This document shows, one piece after another, positions 1 through 7,251 of a stretch of DNA of 47,821 nucleotides. Position 1 is the first letter of the stretch. Each line of letters starts with the position of its first letter. Where the stretch lies: contig JAEINQ010000052.1 of the NCBI GenBank assembly GCA_016342285.1, positions 1-47,821 of the forward strand, given 5' to 3'. The position numbers were made by a program, and so were the translations under genes. The notes beneath the pieces were generated by a model. That model saw nothing but the letters and a program-made list of their open reading frames with translations. It made no database searches and was not told the origin of the DNA. This DNA is from Desulfobacterales bacterium (lineage in GTDB: Bacteria > Desulfobacterota > Desulfobacteria > Desulfobacterales > JAEINQ01).

Positions 1-75
1 GAACCGGATGCGGGAAAACCGCACGTCCGGGTCTGTGCGGGGGGCGCTGGGTAACCGGCGTTCCTACCGCGAGAT
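1..75 (+). mobile_element. 3' end of a group II intron (domains V and VI), cut by the window edge
   Basis: Bases 1-33 fold into a domain V-like hairpin (GAACCGGATGCGG paired with CCGCACGTCCGGGTC around an A-rich loop). Bases 39-70 form a second stem closed by a GTAA loop, as expected of domain VI, and are followed by CTACC as at the 3' ends of many bacterial introns. In known introns domain V usually begins GAGCC; here it begins GAACC and the opposite strand reads GGGTC, so the AGC triad is altered and the copy may be inactive. The reverse transcriptase would lie upstream, outside the window. Confidence 0.6.
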
Positions 76-101
76 GCTCACCTAAAGAAAGGAAATCAAC
101 A

Positions 102-911
102 ATGAAAAAATTTTGGGCATTAATTCTATTGGGATCTTTAATCTACTTAAGCGGTTGTTCTAATCCCTCAACTCCTGCTGGGCATGAAGGCTATGTAAAA
201 GAAAATCCTAGGATATTTGGCAAAGGTGGTTTTAGGGGAGCATTAAAAGGCCCTCAAAATTATGGTGTATCATTATGGAGAAATGAAATTGAAAATGTTG
301 ATTTTCGACCTCAAACCTATGCTGAAAAATTCAATATCTTAGCAAAAGACGAACTGAATATCTCTTTTCGTTTCCAAACAATTATCAAAGTTAAACCAAA
401 CACAATTAAATCAGTTGTAGAAGAATTTGCAGGATCAAAATTTTATCCAAGATATATAAAAGAACCATTACGAGCTATGGTAAGGGAAAATGTACAAACG
501 CTTCAAAGTCGTCAGGTAAAAGAAAAACGAAAAGAAATAGCAGAAGCGGTAATGAGTAAATTAACCGCTTATTTGTCTGATACGCCCTTTATCGCAATAT
601 CTGGTGTTGTAGGTAATATCGATTATCCTAAAGTGGTCACAGAAGCCGTTGAAAAAAAGTTAGCGGCCAAACAATTGTTGGATGAAAAAGAAACTCAACG
701 GGAAATTGCTAAGAAAGATGCTGAGATCAGAATTGAAGAGGCAAAGGGCATTGCAGAAGCTCAAAAAATCATAAACTCAACCTTGACAAAAAATTATTTA
801 CAGCATGAAGCAATAAATGCACAACTCAAAATGGCATCCTCTCCAAACCATACAACTGTTTATATACCTTCAGGTGCTAATGGAATCCCATTAATCGGAA
901 CAGTTAACTGA
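102..911 (+). CDS. Band-7/SPFH-domain lipoprotein
   Basis: The 269-residue product starts with a lipoprotein signal: a charged MKK, a hydrophobic stretch, then the lipobox LSGC with the lipidated Cys at residue 19. Residues about 30-180 resemble the SPFH (prohibitin/stomatin) fold. Residues about 185-235 are a charged, Ala/Glu-rich helix (AKKDAEIRIEEAKGIAEAQ) typical of the coiled coil after an SPFH domain. The family scaffolds membrane microdomains; the exact role here is unknown. AGGAAAT lies nine bases before the ATG. The gene is much more AT-rich than the genes after 8 kb, which suggests transfer. No attC was seen beside it, so cassette origin is unproven. Confidence 0.75.
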   Translation: MKKFWALILLGSLIYLSGCSNPSTPAGHEGYVKENPRIFGKGGFRGALKGPQNYGVSLWRNEIENVDFRPQTYAEKFNILAKDELNISFRFQTIIKVKPNTIKSVVEEFAGSKFYPRYIKEPLRAMVRENVQTLQSRQVKEKRKEIAEAVMSKLTAYLSDTPFIAISGVVGNIDYPKVVTEAVEKKLAAKQLLDEKETQREIAKKDAEIRIEEAKGIAEAQKIINSTLTKNYLQHEAINAQLKMASSPNHTTVYIPSGANGIPLIGTVN

Positions 912-946
912 ATTTATTAAACTTACAAGAACGTGAGGATTGAGAA

Positions 947-1084
947 ATGATTAAAGCGATACGACTGGCGTCAGGGCCCGGCTCGATAAATATGAGCGAA
1001 TGGACACCATTGATTGAAGCAGCAGATCAAGCGTTTGAGAAAATGGGGGGGGTCTGGGGTCGCATCTTAAATATTAAATATTGA
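947..1084 (+). pseudogene. Truncated N-terminus of an unrecognised gene
   Basis: A short reading frame with a fair ribosome site (GAGGATTGAG) starts at the ATG at 947 and reads MIKAIRLASGPGSINMSEW onward for about 35 codons. It then runs into the left end of the mini-element at 1056, which supplies the stop at 1082. It lies 35 bases after the band-7 gene and was probably the next gene of that unit. I do not recognise the family. Confidence 0.4.
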
Positions 1085-1419
1085 CAAAGCCGGCCCTTTC
1101 CCGCTAATGGTTATCGTATTTGGATAGATTGGCGTTTCAATCGATTCAATCTTCCGGGGGGATTTCATACGATGGACAGACCGTTGCGGGTGGAATATCC
1201 AGGCGCCTTCTACCATGCACGATACGTTGCCATTTATCTTTCAAGGAATTTCACGGGTCGTAGCGGCAAGGATCTGGGAGAGTACCTTGACAATGTGTCC
1301 GGAGCCGCCATTACCATGCGGCACAAAGCGATGGCGGATCAAATCAAAAAGAACAAAAAGCTCAATAGCAGGATAAATCGATTGGAAAAACAAAAAATTA
1401 AAAATTAAGATGTGATCCT
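1056..1419 (+). mobile_element. TnpA_REP-derived mini-element, family 1, copy A
   Basis: A 364-bp unit is bounded by imperfect inverted ends: GGGGTCGCATCTTAA on the left and TTAAGATGTGATCCT on the right. A near-identical unit lies at 3958-4323, with matching ends, matching 115-bp leader and matching coding part. It carries a short ORF that keeps only the first and last parts of a REP-associated tyrosine (Y1, HUH-type) transposase. It therefore looks like a non-autonomous deletion derivative. Its left end cuts the frame that starts at 947. Confidence 0.75.
1172..1408 (+). CDS. Internally deleted TnpA_REP transposase (N-terminal tip plus C-terminal HTH)
   Basis: The 78-residue product opens with RPLRVEYPGAFYHA, the usual N-terminus of REP-associated transposases. 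It then jumps in frame to YVAIYLSRNFTGRSGKDLGE and a helix-turn-helix tail ending in a lysine-rich helix, the DnaA-C-like domain found at the end of these enzymes. The HUH metal-binding motif and catalytic tyrosine, which lie in the missing ~150-200 residues, are absent, so it cannot be a transposase. It could be a small DNA-binding protein or simply a relic. The reading frame is open through the deletion. Confidence 0.6.
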   Translation: MDRPLRVEYPGAFYHARYVAIYLSRNFTGRSGKDLGEYLDNVSGAAITMRHKAMADQIKKNKKLNSRINRLEKQKIKN

Positions 1420-1615
1420 ATGACCCTGCTGACCAAAGGAAAGAAGAAGAATCGAACGGGATCGGTGCGCTCGAACTGCCTCCTAATGCCCCAAACACCA
1501 CTAAATCCAAATGAAATTGAAAGGACAGCCGAGTCCTGCGGCCATATTCTTACCTTGATCAAAAGCCCTGCCCGTTGTACAAAACTCTGTAAATTCGGGA
1601 TTATGCCTTACCGAA

Positions 1616-1690
1616 GTTGAGCGATTGTCGAGGCTTGCCCGCCTTTGGCGTGTTGCCGCAGATACAAGGAAGATGTTTTTCCGCTATAGT
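1616..1690 (+). repeat. 75-bp dispersed repeat, copy 1
   Basis: Core begins GTTGAGCGATTGTCGAGGC and ends TTTTTCCGCTATAG. The same sequence is at 5920-5995 on this strand and, on the opposite strand, at 11740-11815 and 18277-18352, with a diverged version at 14907-14976. Confidence 0.8.
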
Positions 1691-1941
1691 CCTTTATGCG
1701 GGAAGGCATCTGATGCTGTAGATGGGGTAAGATCGGCAATCCCGACCTGTCGGGTCGACTTGTGGGGCATAGCTCGAAGAGCGACGCCCCAAGCTGAAAG
1801 CGAAGCCTGAAGGGTATTAAATTACGAAAGACAAAATAGGATGTTTATCTTTTAATATCGTTTGTTTATACTTTATTTCGAAATTTGATACGCTCAGTTT
1901 GGGTCTTAATAAATCCAAACAGACGCCGTGCGCGCGGTTCA

Positions 1942-1997
1942 GTCCAACAAGAGTATTGGCGTCGGCTTCGCGCCGCAAAAACTCTAGTTCGTTCTTG
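1942..1997 (+). other. attC: attC-like recombination site (end of repeat copy 1)
   Basis: R'' is GTCCAAC at 1942-1948, fitting RYYYAAC exactly. The interior pairs AAGAGT...GGCG with CGCC...ACTCT. The R' position at 1991 reads GTTCTTG, which keeps GTT but not RRRY; these last six bases belong to the next cassette and can vary. Confidence 0.6.
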
Positions 1998-2006
1998 AAA
2001 AAAGTG

Positions 2007-2034
2007 TTGCGTATTGCGCAATACGCTATATAAT
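2007..2034 (+). promoter_or_regulatory. higBA promoter with palindromic operator
   Basis: TTGCGT at 2007-2012 and TATAAT at 2029-2034 are 16 bp apart. The spacer is filled by a perfect 18-bp palindrome, GCGTATTGCGCAATACGC (2009-2026). Such a site in the spacer is where a HigA-type antitoxin would bind and autorepress. Confidence 0.75.
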
Positions 2035-2041
2035 ATAATTC

Positions 2042-2320
2042 GTGATAAAATCTTTTAAACATAAAGGGCTGCGTAAATTTTTCGAGATGGGTAGTGTGTC
2101 CGGGATTCAGCCAGGCCATAAACAGAAGCTGAGAATACGCCTAATTGCACTTGATACAGCGACATGTATTGAAGATATGAACACTCCAGACTGGCGGCTC
2201 CATAGTTTAAAAGGTGATCGTGTAGGATTATGGGCGATCGATGTTAGCCGTAATTGGCGAATCGTTTTTAGATTTAAAGATGGTAACGCCTATGTTGTAG
2301 ACTATGAGGATTGTCACTAA
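2042..2320 (+). CDS. higB: HigB/RelE-type toxin
   Basis: The 92-residue protein has the features of HigB toxins: IKSFKHKGLRKFFE at the start, WRLHSLKGDRVGLWAIDVS in the middle and an IVFRF...AYVVDYED end. This RelE-fold family cleaves mRNA on the ribosome and is neutralised by HigA. Translation most likely starts at the GTG at 2042, eight bases after the -10 element, so the message may be nearly leaderless. The stop overlaps the next start (TAATG), and the toxin-first order is normal for higBA. Placement straight after an attC marks the pair as a cassette, a common location for toxin-antitoxin genes. Confidence 0.9.
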   Translation: MIKSFKHKGLRKFFEMGSVSGIQPGHKQKLRIRLIALDTATCIEDMNTPDWRLHSLKGDRVGLWAIDVSRNWRIVFRFKDGNAYVVDYEDCH

Positions 2321-2610
2321 TGGCTATGTATAACCCTCCCCATCCTGGGAAATTTATTCAGGAAGTTTATTTGGAGCCGCTGGGTATTTCGCCCCGGAGT
2401 GTTGCACTGCGGCTTAAAGTCTCCCCTTCAACATTTATAAGAGTATTGAAGGGACAAAGTTCTATAAGCCCGGCAATGGCTCTCCGTTTATCCAAGTGTT
2501 TAGGCCGTAGCCCTGAAAGCTGGCTCCATATGCAGGATAGTTATAGCCTTTGGCATGCAAAACAAAATGTAGATCTTTCTGAGATAGATCCCATCCAAGT
2601 ATCTGCTTAA
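2320..2610 (+). CDS. higA: HigA antitoxin, XRE-family regulator
   Basis: The product (96 residues from the ATG at 2320) starts MAMYNPPHPGKFIQEVYLEP, the HigA signature. It carries a Cro/C1-type helix-turn-helix at about residues 28-75 (SVALRLKVSPSTFIRVLKG...MALRLSKCLGRS) and the usual ESWLHMQDSYSLW segment. Its start shares one base with the higB stop, so the two are translationally coupled. It should bind HigB and repress the operator at 2009-2026. An attC-like site follows within 20 bases. Confidence 0.92.
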   Translation: MAMYNPPHPGKFIQEVYLEPLGISPRSVALRLKVSPSTFIRVLKGQSSISPAMALRLSKCLGRSPESWLHMQDSYSLWHAKQNVDLSEIDPIQVSA

Positions 2611-2625
2611 TTATATTATGAATTA

Positions 2626-2686
2626 ACAGAACAATTTACTGCACGGGAGCGCAAAAAGCGCTCGCCCCGTGAGCAATGCGTTATAA
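2626..2686 (+). other. attC: attC-like site after higBA
   Basis: A long imperfect hairpin has GCACGGGAGCGC pairing with GCGCTCGCCCCGTG around a short A-rich loop. AACAATTT on the left faces AATGCGTTATAA on the right, matching the AAC/GTT outer boxes of attC. The R'' box is not consensus in its first four bases. Confidence 0.6.
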
Positions 2687-2710
2687 AAAATTTTGCAAGG
2701 GGAATACGCG

Positions 2711-3922
2711 GTGGAAAAGCATTTTGATTTTATTGTTACCGGTGCAGGGCCCACAGGTCTTGCGGCTGCAATTACCGCCGGACGCCTTGGGGCTTCATGT
2801 GTGGTCCTTGAAAAGGGAGGCAGGCCCGGTCCCGAACCCAGAGGGGAAAGCATCGCTCCATATGCATTAATGGATGATCTTCTCGGCAAGGACTGGTTAA
2901 AGAACAATTCCTCAAACGATCCCTCCTTTAGAAGGTTTCACAGCCCGATGGATCGCAAAAACCGGCTCATCAATGTTCATCAACCCTACTATTTTTTCCA
3001 CTGGCATCATCTGATGGATCATATGAAAACCCTTGCCGTTGAGGCTGGGGCCGAGTTTTTGTTTAAATCGGAAGTAACGGATTTGATCGAAAGAAACAGC
3101 CGCTGCATCGGCATTAAATACAAGGATAAAAACAACAAAATCCATGAGATAGAAGGAACAAGTGTTTTGGGGTGTATGGGGCATAAAGATCCTTTGGGCA
3201 AACGATTCGGGATTAAGAGAGCGGAGATAGACTGTCCTACGATGAAGTATTACAGCGTTAATGCCCCCCAGGTGAACCTTTCGGAACATCCCAACCTTCA
3301 GTTTTACTTGATTCCTCCCAAAATGCTTGATATCGCCCCCAAGCTACCGCCGGCCGTCGCCTATGTTTTTCCATTGGCCGATGGGGAAATGGAAGCGGGA
3401 TTAATGCTTCGTCTGGGGCAATTGAATGGTTTGGAAGATGTTGAAATCCCCGATAACAAGCTGATGCATAAAGTATGGGATCATTTAACAGAGACCTATC
3501 CCGGTTTTTCCGATTTCTTTAAGGGCGCAGAAACGGATTATAAAAAGTTAACCGTTATCTCCAACCGCCGTCTATTTGAAAATGTTATTCCCCATGAAAG
3601 GGGCGGGCTTATATTTCTCGGAGACACCATCGGCTTCAGCGAAGCGAACGGTTCGTCCGGGTTGTATTTCGGTATGGCACAAGCCGATTTCTGGGTCCGT
3701 CTGATCAGGGAGAATATGGGATCGGAGAGTGATATCTGGTCTGAAAGTTTTATAAAGACCGCCAAAAAAAGATATAAAAAATGGCCGGTGTATAGACATA
3801 TAAAAAAATCATACAAAGACATTGTCTTGGCCGAAAAGATAATGTTCAAATTCTGCGGCTCCGACAAATCGTTAAATAGATGGTGGACACCGCTTATGGC
3901 TCTTTTGCAAATGAAGAGCTGA
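2711..3922 (+). CDS. FAD-dependent oxidoreductase, geranylgeranyl-reductase/halogenase-like
   Basis: The N-terminus carries a Rossmann FAD-binding motif, VTGAGPTGLAAAITAGRLG, with a downstream acidic residue in VVLEKGG. A second FAD signature lies near residue 300 (GLIFLGDTIGFSEANGSSG). The ~400-residue length fits the PHBH-fold flavoenzymes that include geranylgeranyl reductases and flavin halogenases. The substrate cannot be read from sequence. The GTG at 2711 is preferred because AAGGGG lies about eight bases upstream; a TTG at 2693 is the alternative. The gene begins 25 bases after an attC-like site, so it was probably captured as a cassette, but its 3' side is cut by the mini-element at 3958 and no attC follows. 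Confidence 0.75.
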   Translation: MEKHFDFIVTGAGPTGLAAAITAGRLGASCVVLEKGGRPGPEPRGESIAPYALMDDLLGKDWLKNNSSNDPSFRRFHSPMDRKNRLINVHQPYYFFHWHHLMDHMKTLAVEAGAEFLFKSEVTDLIERNSRCIGIKYKDKNNKIHEIEGTSVLGCMGHKDPLGKRFGIKRAEIDCPTMKYYSVNAPQVNLSEHPNLQFYLIPPKMLDIAPKLPPAVAYVFPLADGEMEAGLMLRLGQLNGLEDVEIPDNKLMHKVWDHLTETYPGFSDFFKGAETDYKKLTVISNRRLFENVIPHERGGLIFLGDTIGFSEANGSSGLYFGMAQADFWVRLIRENMGSESDIWSESFIKTAKKRYKKWPVYRHIKKSYKDIVLAEKIMFKFCGSDKSLNRWWTPLMALLQMKS

Positions 3923-3957
3923 AGCAAGCAGCCGGATCCATTGCCTGTGAAAACAAA

Positions 3958-4323
3958 GGGGTCGCATCTTAAATATTAAATATTGACGAAGCCGGCTCTT
4001 TCCCGCTAATGGTTATCGTATTTGGATAGATTGGCGTTTCAACCGAATCAATCCTCCGGGGGGATTTCATACGATTGCCAGACCGTTGCGGGTGGAATAT
4101 CCAGGCGCCTTCTACCATGCACGAGACGTTGCCATTTATCTTTCAAGGAATTTCACGGGTCGTAGCGGCAAGGATCTGGGAGAGCACTTTGGCAATGTGT
4201 CCGGAGCCGCCATTACCATGCGGCACAAAGCGATGGCAGATCAAATCAAAAAGAACAAAAAGCTCAATAGCAGGATAAATCGACTGGAAAAACAAAAAAT
4301 TAAAAATTTAGATGCGAGACCCT
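3958..4323 (+). mobile_element. TnpA_REP-derived mini-element, family 1, copy B
   Basis: A 366-bp copy almost identical to 1056-1419, with left end GGGGTCGCATCTTAA and right end TTAGATGCGAGACCC. The right end is closer to a true inverted repeat than in copy A. It has the same internal deletion, so both derive from one already deleted element. Confidence 0.75.
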
Positions 4324-4349
4324 TTTGCCCCTTCCCGGAGATGACGTGA
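4086..4349 (+). pseudogene. Internally deleted TnpA_REP transposase, copy B
   Basis: This is the same short frame as at 1172, with RVEYPGAFYHARDVAIYL and the same HTH tail. The original ATG has become ATTG by a one-base change, so the normal start is lost; only a weaker internal start keeps the frame. The frame runs past the right end of the element into unrelated sequence. It is a relic. Confidence 0.6.
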
Positions 4350-4360
4350 TCGAACCCGGG

Positions 4361-4492
4361 GCGTTCAAATACAAGAGCCCCTGTCCGCCCAGCGGTTCCC
4401 ACCGGTACCGGTGGACGGCTACGGCCAAGGAGAAGACCGGATTTTTCTCCGGATCTCTTGGCAAGACGCAGATGACCCGGAACTATCCCTGA
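4361..4492 (+). pseudogene. C-terminal fragment of a YbhB/YbcL-type PEBP protein
   Basis: Reading from 4361 gives FKYKSPCPPSGSHRYRWTAT and ends at the stop at 4490. The YxxPCPPSGxHRY motif is diagnostic for the YbhB/YbcL (phosphatidylethanolamine-binding-like) family and lies in its C-terminal part. The first ~100 residues are missing; the break coincides with the right end of the mini-element at 4323, with about 38 unassigned bases between. Confidence 0.6.
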
Positions 4493-4510
4493 AAAAAATT
4501 GAGCTTGTAA

Positions 4511-4531
4511 TGTATATGACTACAGTATACA
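4511..4531 (+). promoter_or_regulatory. Inverted-repeat operator upstream of brnTA
   Basis: TGTATA and TATACA form six-base arms separated by nine bases, ending 10 bases before the brnT start. This is a plausible site for autorepression by the BrnA ribbon-helix-helix protein. Confidence 0.55.
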
Positions 4532-4541
4532 GGTAGGCATT

Positions 4542-4841
4542 ATGGGACGCGATTTCTTGCAAGTTGCCGGATTCCAATGGGATGAGGGCAACATCGATAA
4601 GAACCTATTAAAACAAAGGGTTCAGAACTGGGAATGCGAACAGATTTTCTTTAATGAACCGCTGATTGTTTTAGATGACCCAAAACATTCAATGTCGGAA
4701 ACAAGATGGGCCGCTTTCGGCCAGACCGATGCCGGACGGTTTCTTACCCTTATTTTTACCAAACGAGACAAATTGCTCAGGGTTATATCGGCAAGAGATA
4801 TGAACCGGAAGGAAAGGACGTTTTATGAAAAGTCCGGATAA
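4542..4841 (+). CDS. brnT: BrnT-family toxin (DUF497)
   Basis: The 99-residue protein has the BrnT layout: FQWDEGNIDKNLLKQRV at the start, the IFFNEPLIVLDDPKHS segment, and a final LLRVISARDMNRKERTFYE. The family is a RelE-like ribonuclease toxin paired with BrnA. It overlaps the next gene by 17 bases, the usual coupling in this module. The operator at 4511 precedes it. A decayed duplicate of the end of this gene plus brnA lies near 13841. Confidence 0.88.
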   Translation: MGRDFLQVAGFQWDEGNIDKNLLKQRVQNWECEQIFFNEPLIVLDDPKHSMSETRWAAFGQTDAGRFLTLIFTKRDKLLRVISARDMNRKERTFYEKSG

Positions 4842-5112
4842 ACGAATCCCGAAGTTCAAAAACGAAGATGAAGAGCGGGCGTTCTGGGCGACGCATTCCC
4901 CACTCGACTATTTTGATTCCCAAAAGGGCAAGAGCGCTTCATTTCCAAGACTGAAACCGTCCCTCAAATCCATTTCGATTCGCCTGCCCGAGGACATGTT
5001 GGCGGAACTTAAAATACTCGCCAATAAAAAAGATGTTCCGTATCAGAGCCTGGCCAAAATTTACTTGGCAAGGCAAATTGCTTTAGAGCGTGGCTCTTTT
5101 AATGGTTTTTGA
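4825..5112 (+). CDS. brnA: BrnA-type ribbon-helix-helix antitoxin
   Basis: The 95-residue product has an acidic linker (KNEDEERAFWATHSPLDYFD) that would wrap the toxin. A C-terminal CopG-like ribbon-helix-helix follows (SISIRLPEDMLAELKILANK...YQSLAKIYLARQI). It is encoded inside the end of brnT and should bind the toxin and the operator at 4511-4531. A second, truncated copy at 13841-14009 stops at the SISIRLP strand. Confidence 0.88.
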   Translation: MKSPDKRIPKFKNEDEERAFWATHSPLDYFDSQKGKSASFPRLKPSLKSISIRLPEDMLAELKILANKKDVPYQSLAKIYLARQIALERGSFNGF

Positions 5113-5118
5113 TAAATT

Positions 5119-5370
5119 CTGACTGTTCGCGATATCTGTTTGCTGGGAAATCCCATATTGTATCGAGTGTGCGATCCGATTACGCAGGATAAGATCCATG
5201 CCATCAAACCGGTGGTGGATGTGCATGATACCATGATGGCGTTCCGGGCCAGGTACAAGGCGGGACGGTCCATTGCCGCACCCCAGATTGGAACGACCAA
5301 ACGATTGATCTACATGAACATCGATCAGCCTGTCGTCTTGATCAACCCGGTGTTGAGGGGGGACGCGGAG
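5119..5370 (+). pseudogene. def: Truncated peptide deformylase
   Basis: The frame from about 5119 reads TVRDICLLGNPILYRVC and continues to GRSIAAPQIG, deformylase motif I (GxGxAAPQ), then to LINPVL. It stops at the edge of the repeat at 5368. Motif II (EGCLS) with the metal-binding Cys and motif III (HExxH) are missing, so the fragment cannot bind the catalytic metal. The expected ATG is replaced by CTG; a TTG lies at 5140. The enzyme would remove N-formyl groups from nascent proteins; this was presumably an extra copy. Confidence 0.75.
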
Positions 5371-5426
5371 TCGCATCTTAAAAGTTAAATATTGGTTGCG
5401 AAGAATGAATATTTAAGACGCAATCA
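5368..5426 (+). repeat. Solo inverted-repeat hairpin related to the family 1 mini-element ends
   Basis: GAGTCGCATCTTAAA on the left and TTTAAGACGCAATC on the right are the two ends of the 1056/3958 elements brought together around a ~20-base centre, with AAATATT and AATATTT as inner arms. No coding part remains. It sits exactly where the deformylase fragment ends. Confidence 0.65.
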
Positions 5427-5447
5427 TTTTTTTCTATTCAACGATAA

Positions 5448-5720
5448 TTGCAGCACATTTTACCCAAAGGATTTAACAAGGTCGGTCGCTACGGGCTTTT
5501 TGCCCGCTCAAACCGCTTGCTATTGCAGGGCCTGCGATATCAGTTGTTGTTAGCGGAGAGAACGAAACTGGCGTTTTTGCCGGCAGTCGCCGAGACGGCC
5601 GGAAATGTCGAAAGCAAGCCAAGCCGGCTGTGTCCCAGCTGCCACAAGGGGGTTATGAACAGGGTGTTTGCACCCAAACCGGATAACAATAACCGTTCTC
5701 CGCCAGGGGAGGGAATATGA
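5448..5720 (+). pseudogene. C-terminal remnant of an IS91-family transposase
   Basis: The frame reads QHILPKGFNKVGRYGLFA, a strong match to the conserved tail of IS91/IS801-type (Y2, rolling-circle) transposases. It is followed by an arginine/leucine-rich helix and a CPSC pair like their C-terminal zinc-ribbon remnant. A stop lies just upstream in frame, and the catalytic domain with its two tyrosines is absent. No IS end could be identified. It lies between the deformylase scrap and the second 460-bp repeat. Confidence 0.6.
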
Positions 5721-5919
5721 ACCGAAACCAGCATCCTTGGCGGTCAGGCCAAATCACGCCAAAGGCGTGATGCGTCCTACCTGCCCGCGAACATCACAAG
5801 CAGCCATAGGTTTGAAAGCAATGGGGAGGCTGGCAAAGCCCTGTGGCCATATCTTTACCTTGATCAAAAGCCCTGCCCGTTGTACAAAACTCAATAAATA
5901 CGATATGGTGCCTTACTTT

Positions 5920-5995
5920 AGTTGAGCGATTGTCGAGGCTTGCCCGCCTTTGGCGTGTTGCCGCAGATACAAGGAAGATGTTTTTCCGCTATAGT
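5920..5995 (+). repeat. 75-bp dispersed repeat, copy 2
   Basis: Identical over the core to 1616-1690, inside the second 460-bp block. Confidence 0.8.
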
Positions 5996-6244
5996 CCTTT
6001 ATGCGGGAAGGCATCTGACGCTGTAGATGCGTAAGATCGGAAATCCCGACCTGTCGGGTCGACTTGTGGGGCATAGCTCGAAGAGCGACGCCCCAAGCTG
6101 AAAGCGAAGACTGGAGGGTATTAGAGTTCGAAAGACAAAACAGGTTTTTATCTATTAATATCGTTTGCTTATACTTTATTTCGAAATTTGATACGCTCAG
6201 TTTGGGTCTTAATAAATCCAAACAGACGCCGTGCGTGCGGTTCA

Positions 6245-6299
6245 GTTCAACAAGAGTATTGGCGTTGGCTTCGCGCCGCAAACCCTACAGTCGTTAGGT
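6245..6299 (+). other. attC: attC recombination site
   Basis: R'' GTTCAAC (6245-6251) and R' GTTAGGT (6293-6299) fit RYYYAAC and GTTRRRY exactly. The 41-base interior has TTGGCG opposite CGCGCCGCAA. This is the best attC in the window by its outer boxes. Confidence 0.7.
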
Positions 6300-6330
6300 C
6301 AGCTATAAAAAGCAAGTTTAATGGATTGAT

Positions 6331-6729
6331 ATGATAATAGAAATAGATGGGCATAAATTTGATGCCGTTTTTGAAGAGGGCAAATCGCCAGAAACTTGCG
6401 AGGCTTTTCGCAAAGCAATACCGTTTGAAAGTCAAGTCGTTCATGTCCGCTGGAGTGGCGAGGGTATGTGGATTCCACTTGGTGACAGAGATTTTGGTGT
6501 TGGATATGAAGATGCTACATCTTATCCAACGCCTAGTCAGGTACTATTGCACCCTAAAGGGAAAAGTGAAACAGAAATACTAATAGCCTATGGTTGTGTT
6601 CACTTCGCATCTAAGGCAGGCTCGCTCGCTGGAAATCACTTTGCAACAATTACCTCCAATATAGCCAAGTTAAAGGAGATTGGTGTATCCACTCTGTGGG
6701 AGGGTAGTAAAAAAATACAGTTTTATTAA
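6331..6729 (+). CDS. DUF3830 family protein
   Basis: The 132-residue product has the conserved DUF3830 run: ETCEAFRKAIPFESQVVHVR, WSGEGMWIPLGD, an ATSYPTPSQVLLHP segment and ILIAYGCVHFASKAGSLAGNHFATI. This family is thought to share a cyclophilin-like beta-barrel fold and has no firm function. The ATG lies 31 bases after the attC at 6299 and the gene is followed by another attC-like site, so it is a single-gene cassette. It is AT-richer than the backbone. An overlapping frame at 6347 is a shadow. Confidence 0.8.
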   Translation: MIIEIDGHKFDAVFEEGKSPETCEAFRKAIPFESQVVHVRWSGEGMWIPLGDRDFGVGYEDATSYPTPSQVLLHPKGKSETEILIAYGCVHFASKAGSLAGNHFATITSNIAKLKEIGVSTLWEGSKKIQFY

Positions 6730-6738
6730 TGACTTAAA

Positions 6739-6797
6739 ACCTACAAGGCTAATTCAGCCGACGCAAAAAGCTGCGCGGCTGATTAGCGGCGATATCT
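6739..6797 (+). other. attC: Degenerate attC-like site after the DUF3830 gene
   Basis: GGCTAATTCAGCCGACGC and GCTGCGCGGCTGATTAGC form a strong imperfect hairpin round a short A-rich loop. The outer boxes read ACCTAC (one base short of RYYYAAC) and GATATCT, so recombination proficiency is doubtful. Confidence 0.5.
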
Positions 6798-6807
6798 GTA
6801 AAAATTT

Positions 6808-7251
6808 ATGAAAGCTATCATATCAACGACTATTAATACTCAAGAAAACAGAATGTGGGATGAACTACAAAAGATATCTTCTTTAATGCATGTTGCATCA
6901 CCCTTGCTTGAGTTCAAACCATTGAGTGGTAGCAGATTTCCTAAATTATGGCATGTAGGTGAGGAATATCAACTTAAGCTGTTCTTTTTGGGTATAGTCC
7001 CTCTGGGAAGGCATTCCATAAAACTCGTTGAAATTGATCCCGAAAAGAAAGAGATCATTTCAAATGAAAATGGATTATTCACAAAGACTTGGAATCATCG
7101 GATCAAGATAGAAACGATTGATAGCCATCGTATCACTTACACTGATGAAATAGAAATTAAAGCTGGAGTGCTTACTGTATCAATTTGGCTTTTTGCACAC
7201 TTGTTCTATAGACATCGGCAGAGAAAATGGAAACAATTAATTAGCAGATAA
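6808..7251 (+). CDS. SRPBCC-like (START/Bet v1 fold) small protein
   Basis: The 147-residue product has the outline of an SRPBCC ligand-binding protein: an opening strand and helix (TTINTQENRMWDELQKISSL) and alternating strands containing FKPLSGSRFPKLWHVGEEYQ, the usual position of a hydrophobic-pocket wall. It ends with a long C-terminal helix rich in aromatic and basic residues. The assignment rests on pattern only. It starts 11 bases after one attC-like site, and its stop codon overlaps the R'' box of the next, a typical cassette arrangement. Function unknown. Confidence 0.55.
   Translation: MKAIISTTINTQENRMWDELQKISSLMHVASPLLEFKPLSGSRFPKLWHVGEEYQLKLFFLGIVPLGRHSIKLVEIDPEKKEIISNENGLFTKTWNHRIKIETIDSHRITYTDEIEIKAGVLTVSIWLFAHLFYRHRQRKWKQLISR

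Larger units (their letters stand above)
1534..1997 (+). repeat. ~460-bp non-coding repeat ending in attC, copy 1
   Basis: This block matches 5840-6299 in the same orientation over nearly its whole length, with scattered substitutions and small indels. It contains no convincing gene: the open frames differ between copies. Inside are the 75-bp dispersed repeat (1616-1690) and, at its end, an attC-like site (1942-1997). The first cassette gene begins within 45 bases (copy 1) or 32 bases (copy 2) of its end. This fits a non-coding integron cassette present twice. The stretch 1420-1533 before it shows nothing recognisable. Confidence 0.75.
5840..6299 (+). repeat. ~460-bp non-coding repeat ending in attC, copy 2
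   Basis: Second copy of the block at 1534-1997, in the same orientation 4.3 kb away. Its final attC (6245-6299) matches consensus better than that of copy 1. Different cassettes follow the two copies (higBA after copy 1, DUF3830 after copy 2), as expected if the block is itself a mobile cassette. The sequence 5721-5839 before it holds nothing recognisable. Confidence 0.75.

Noticed and set aside
1625..1810. ORF inside the 460-bp repeat
   Set aside because: The reading frame is not maintained in the second copy.
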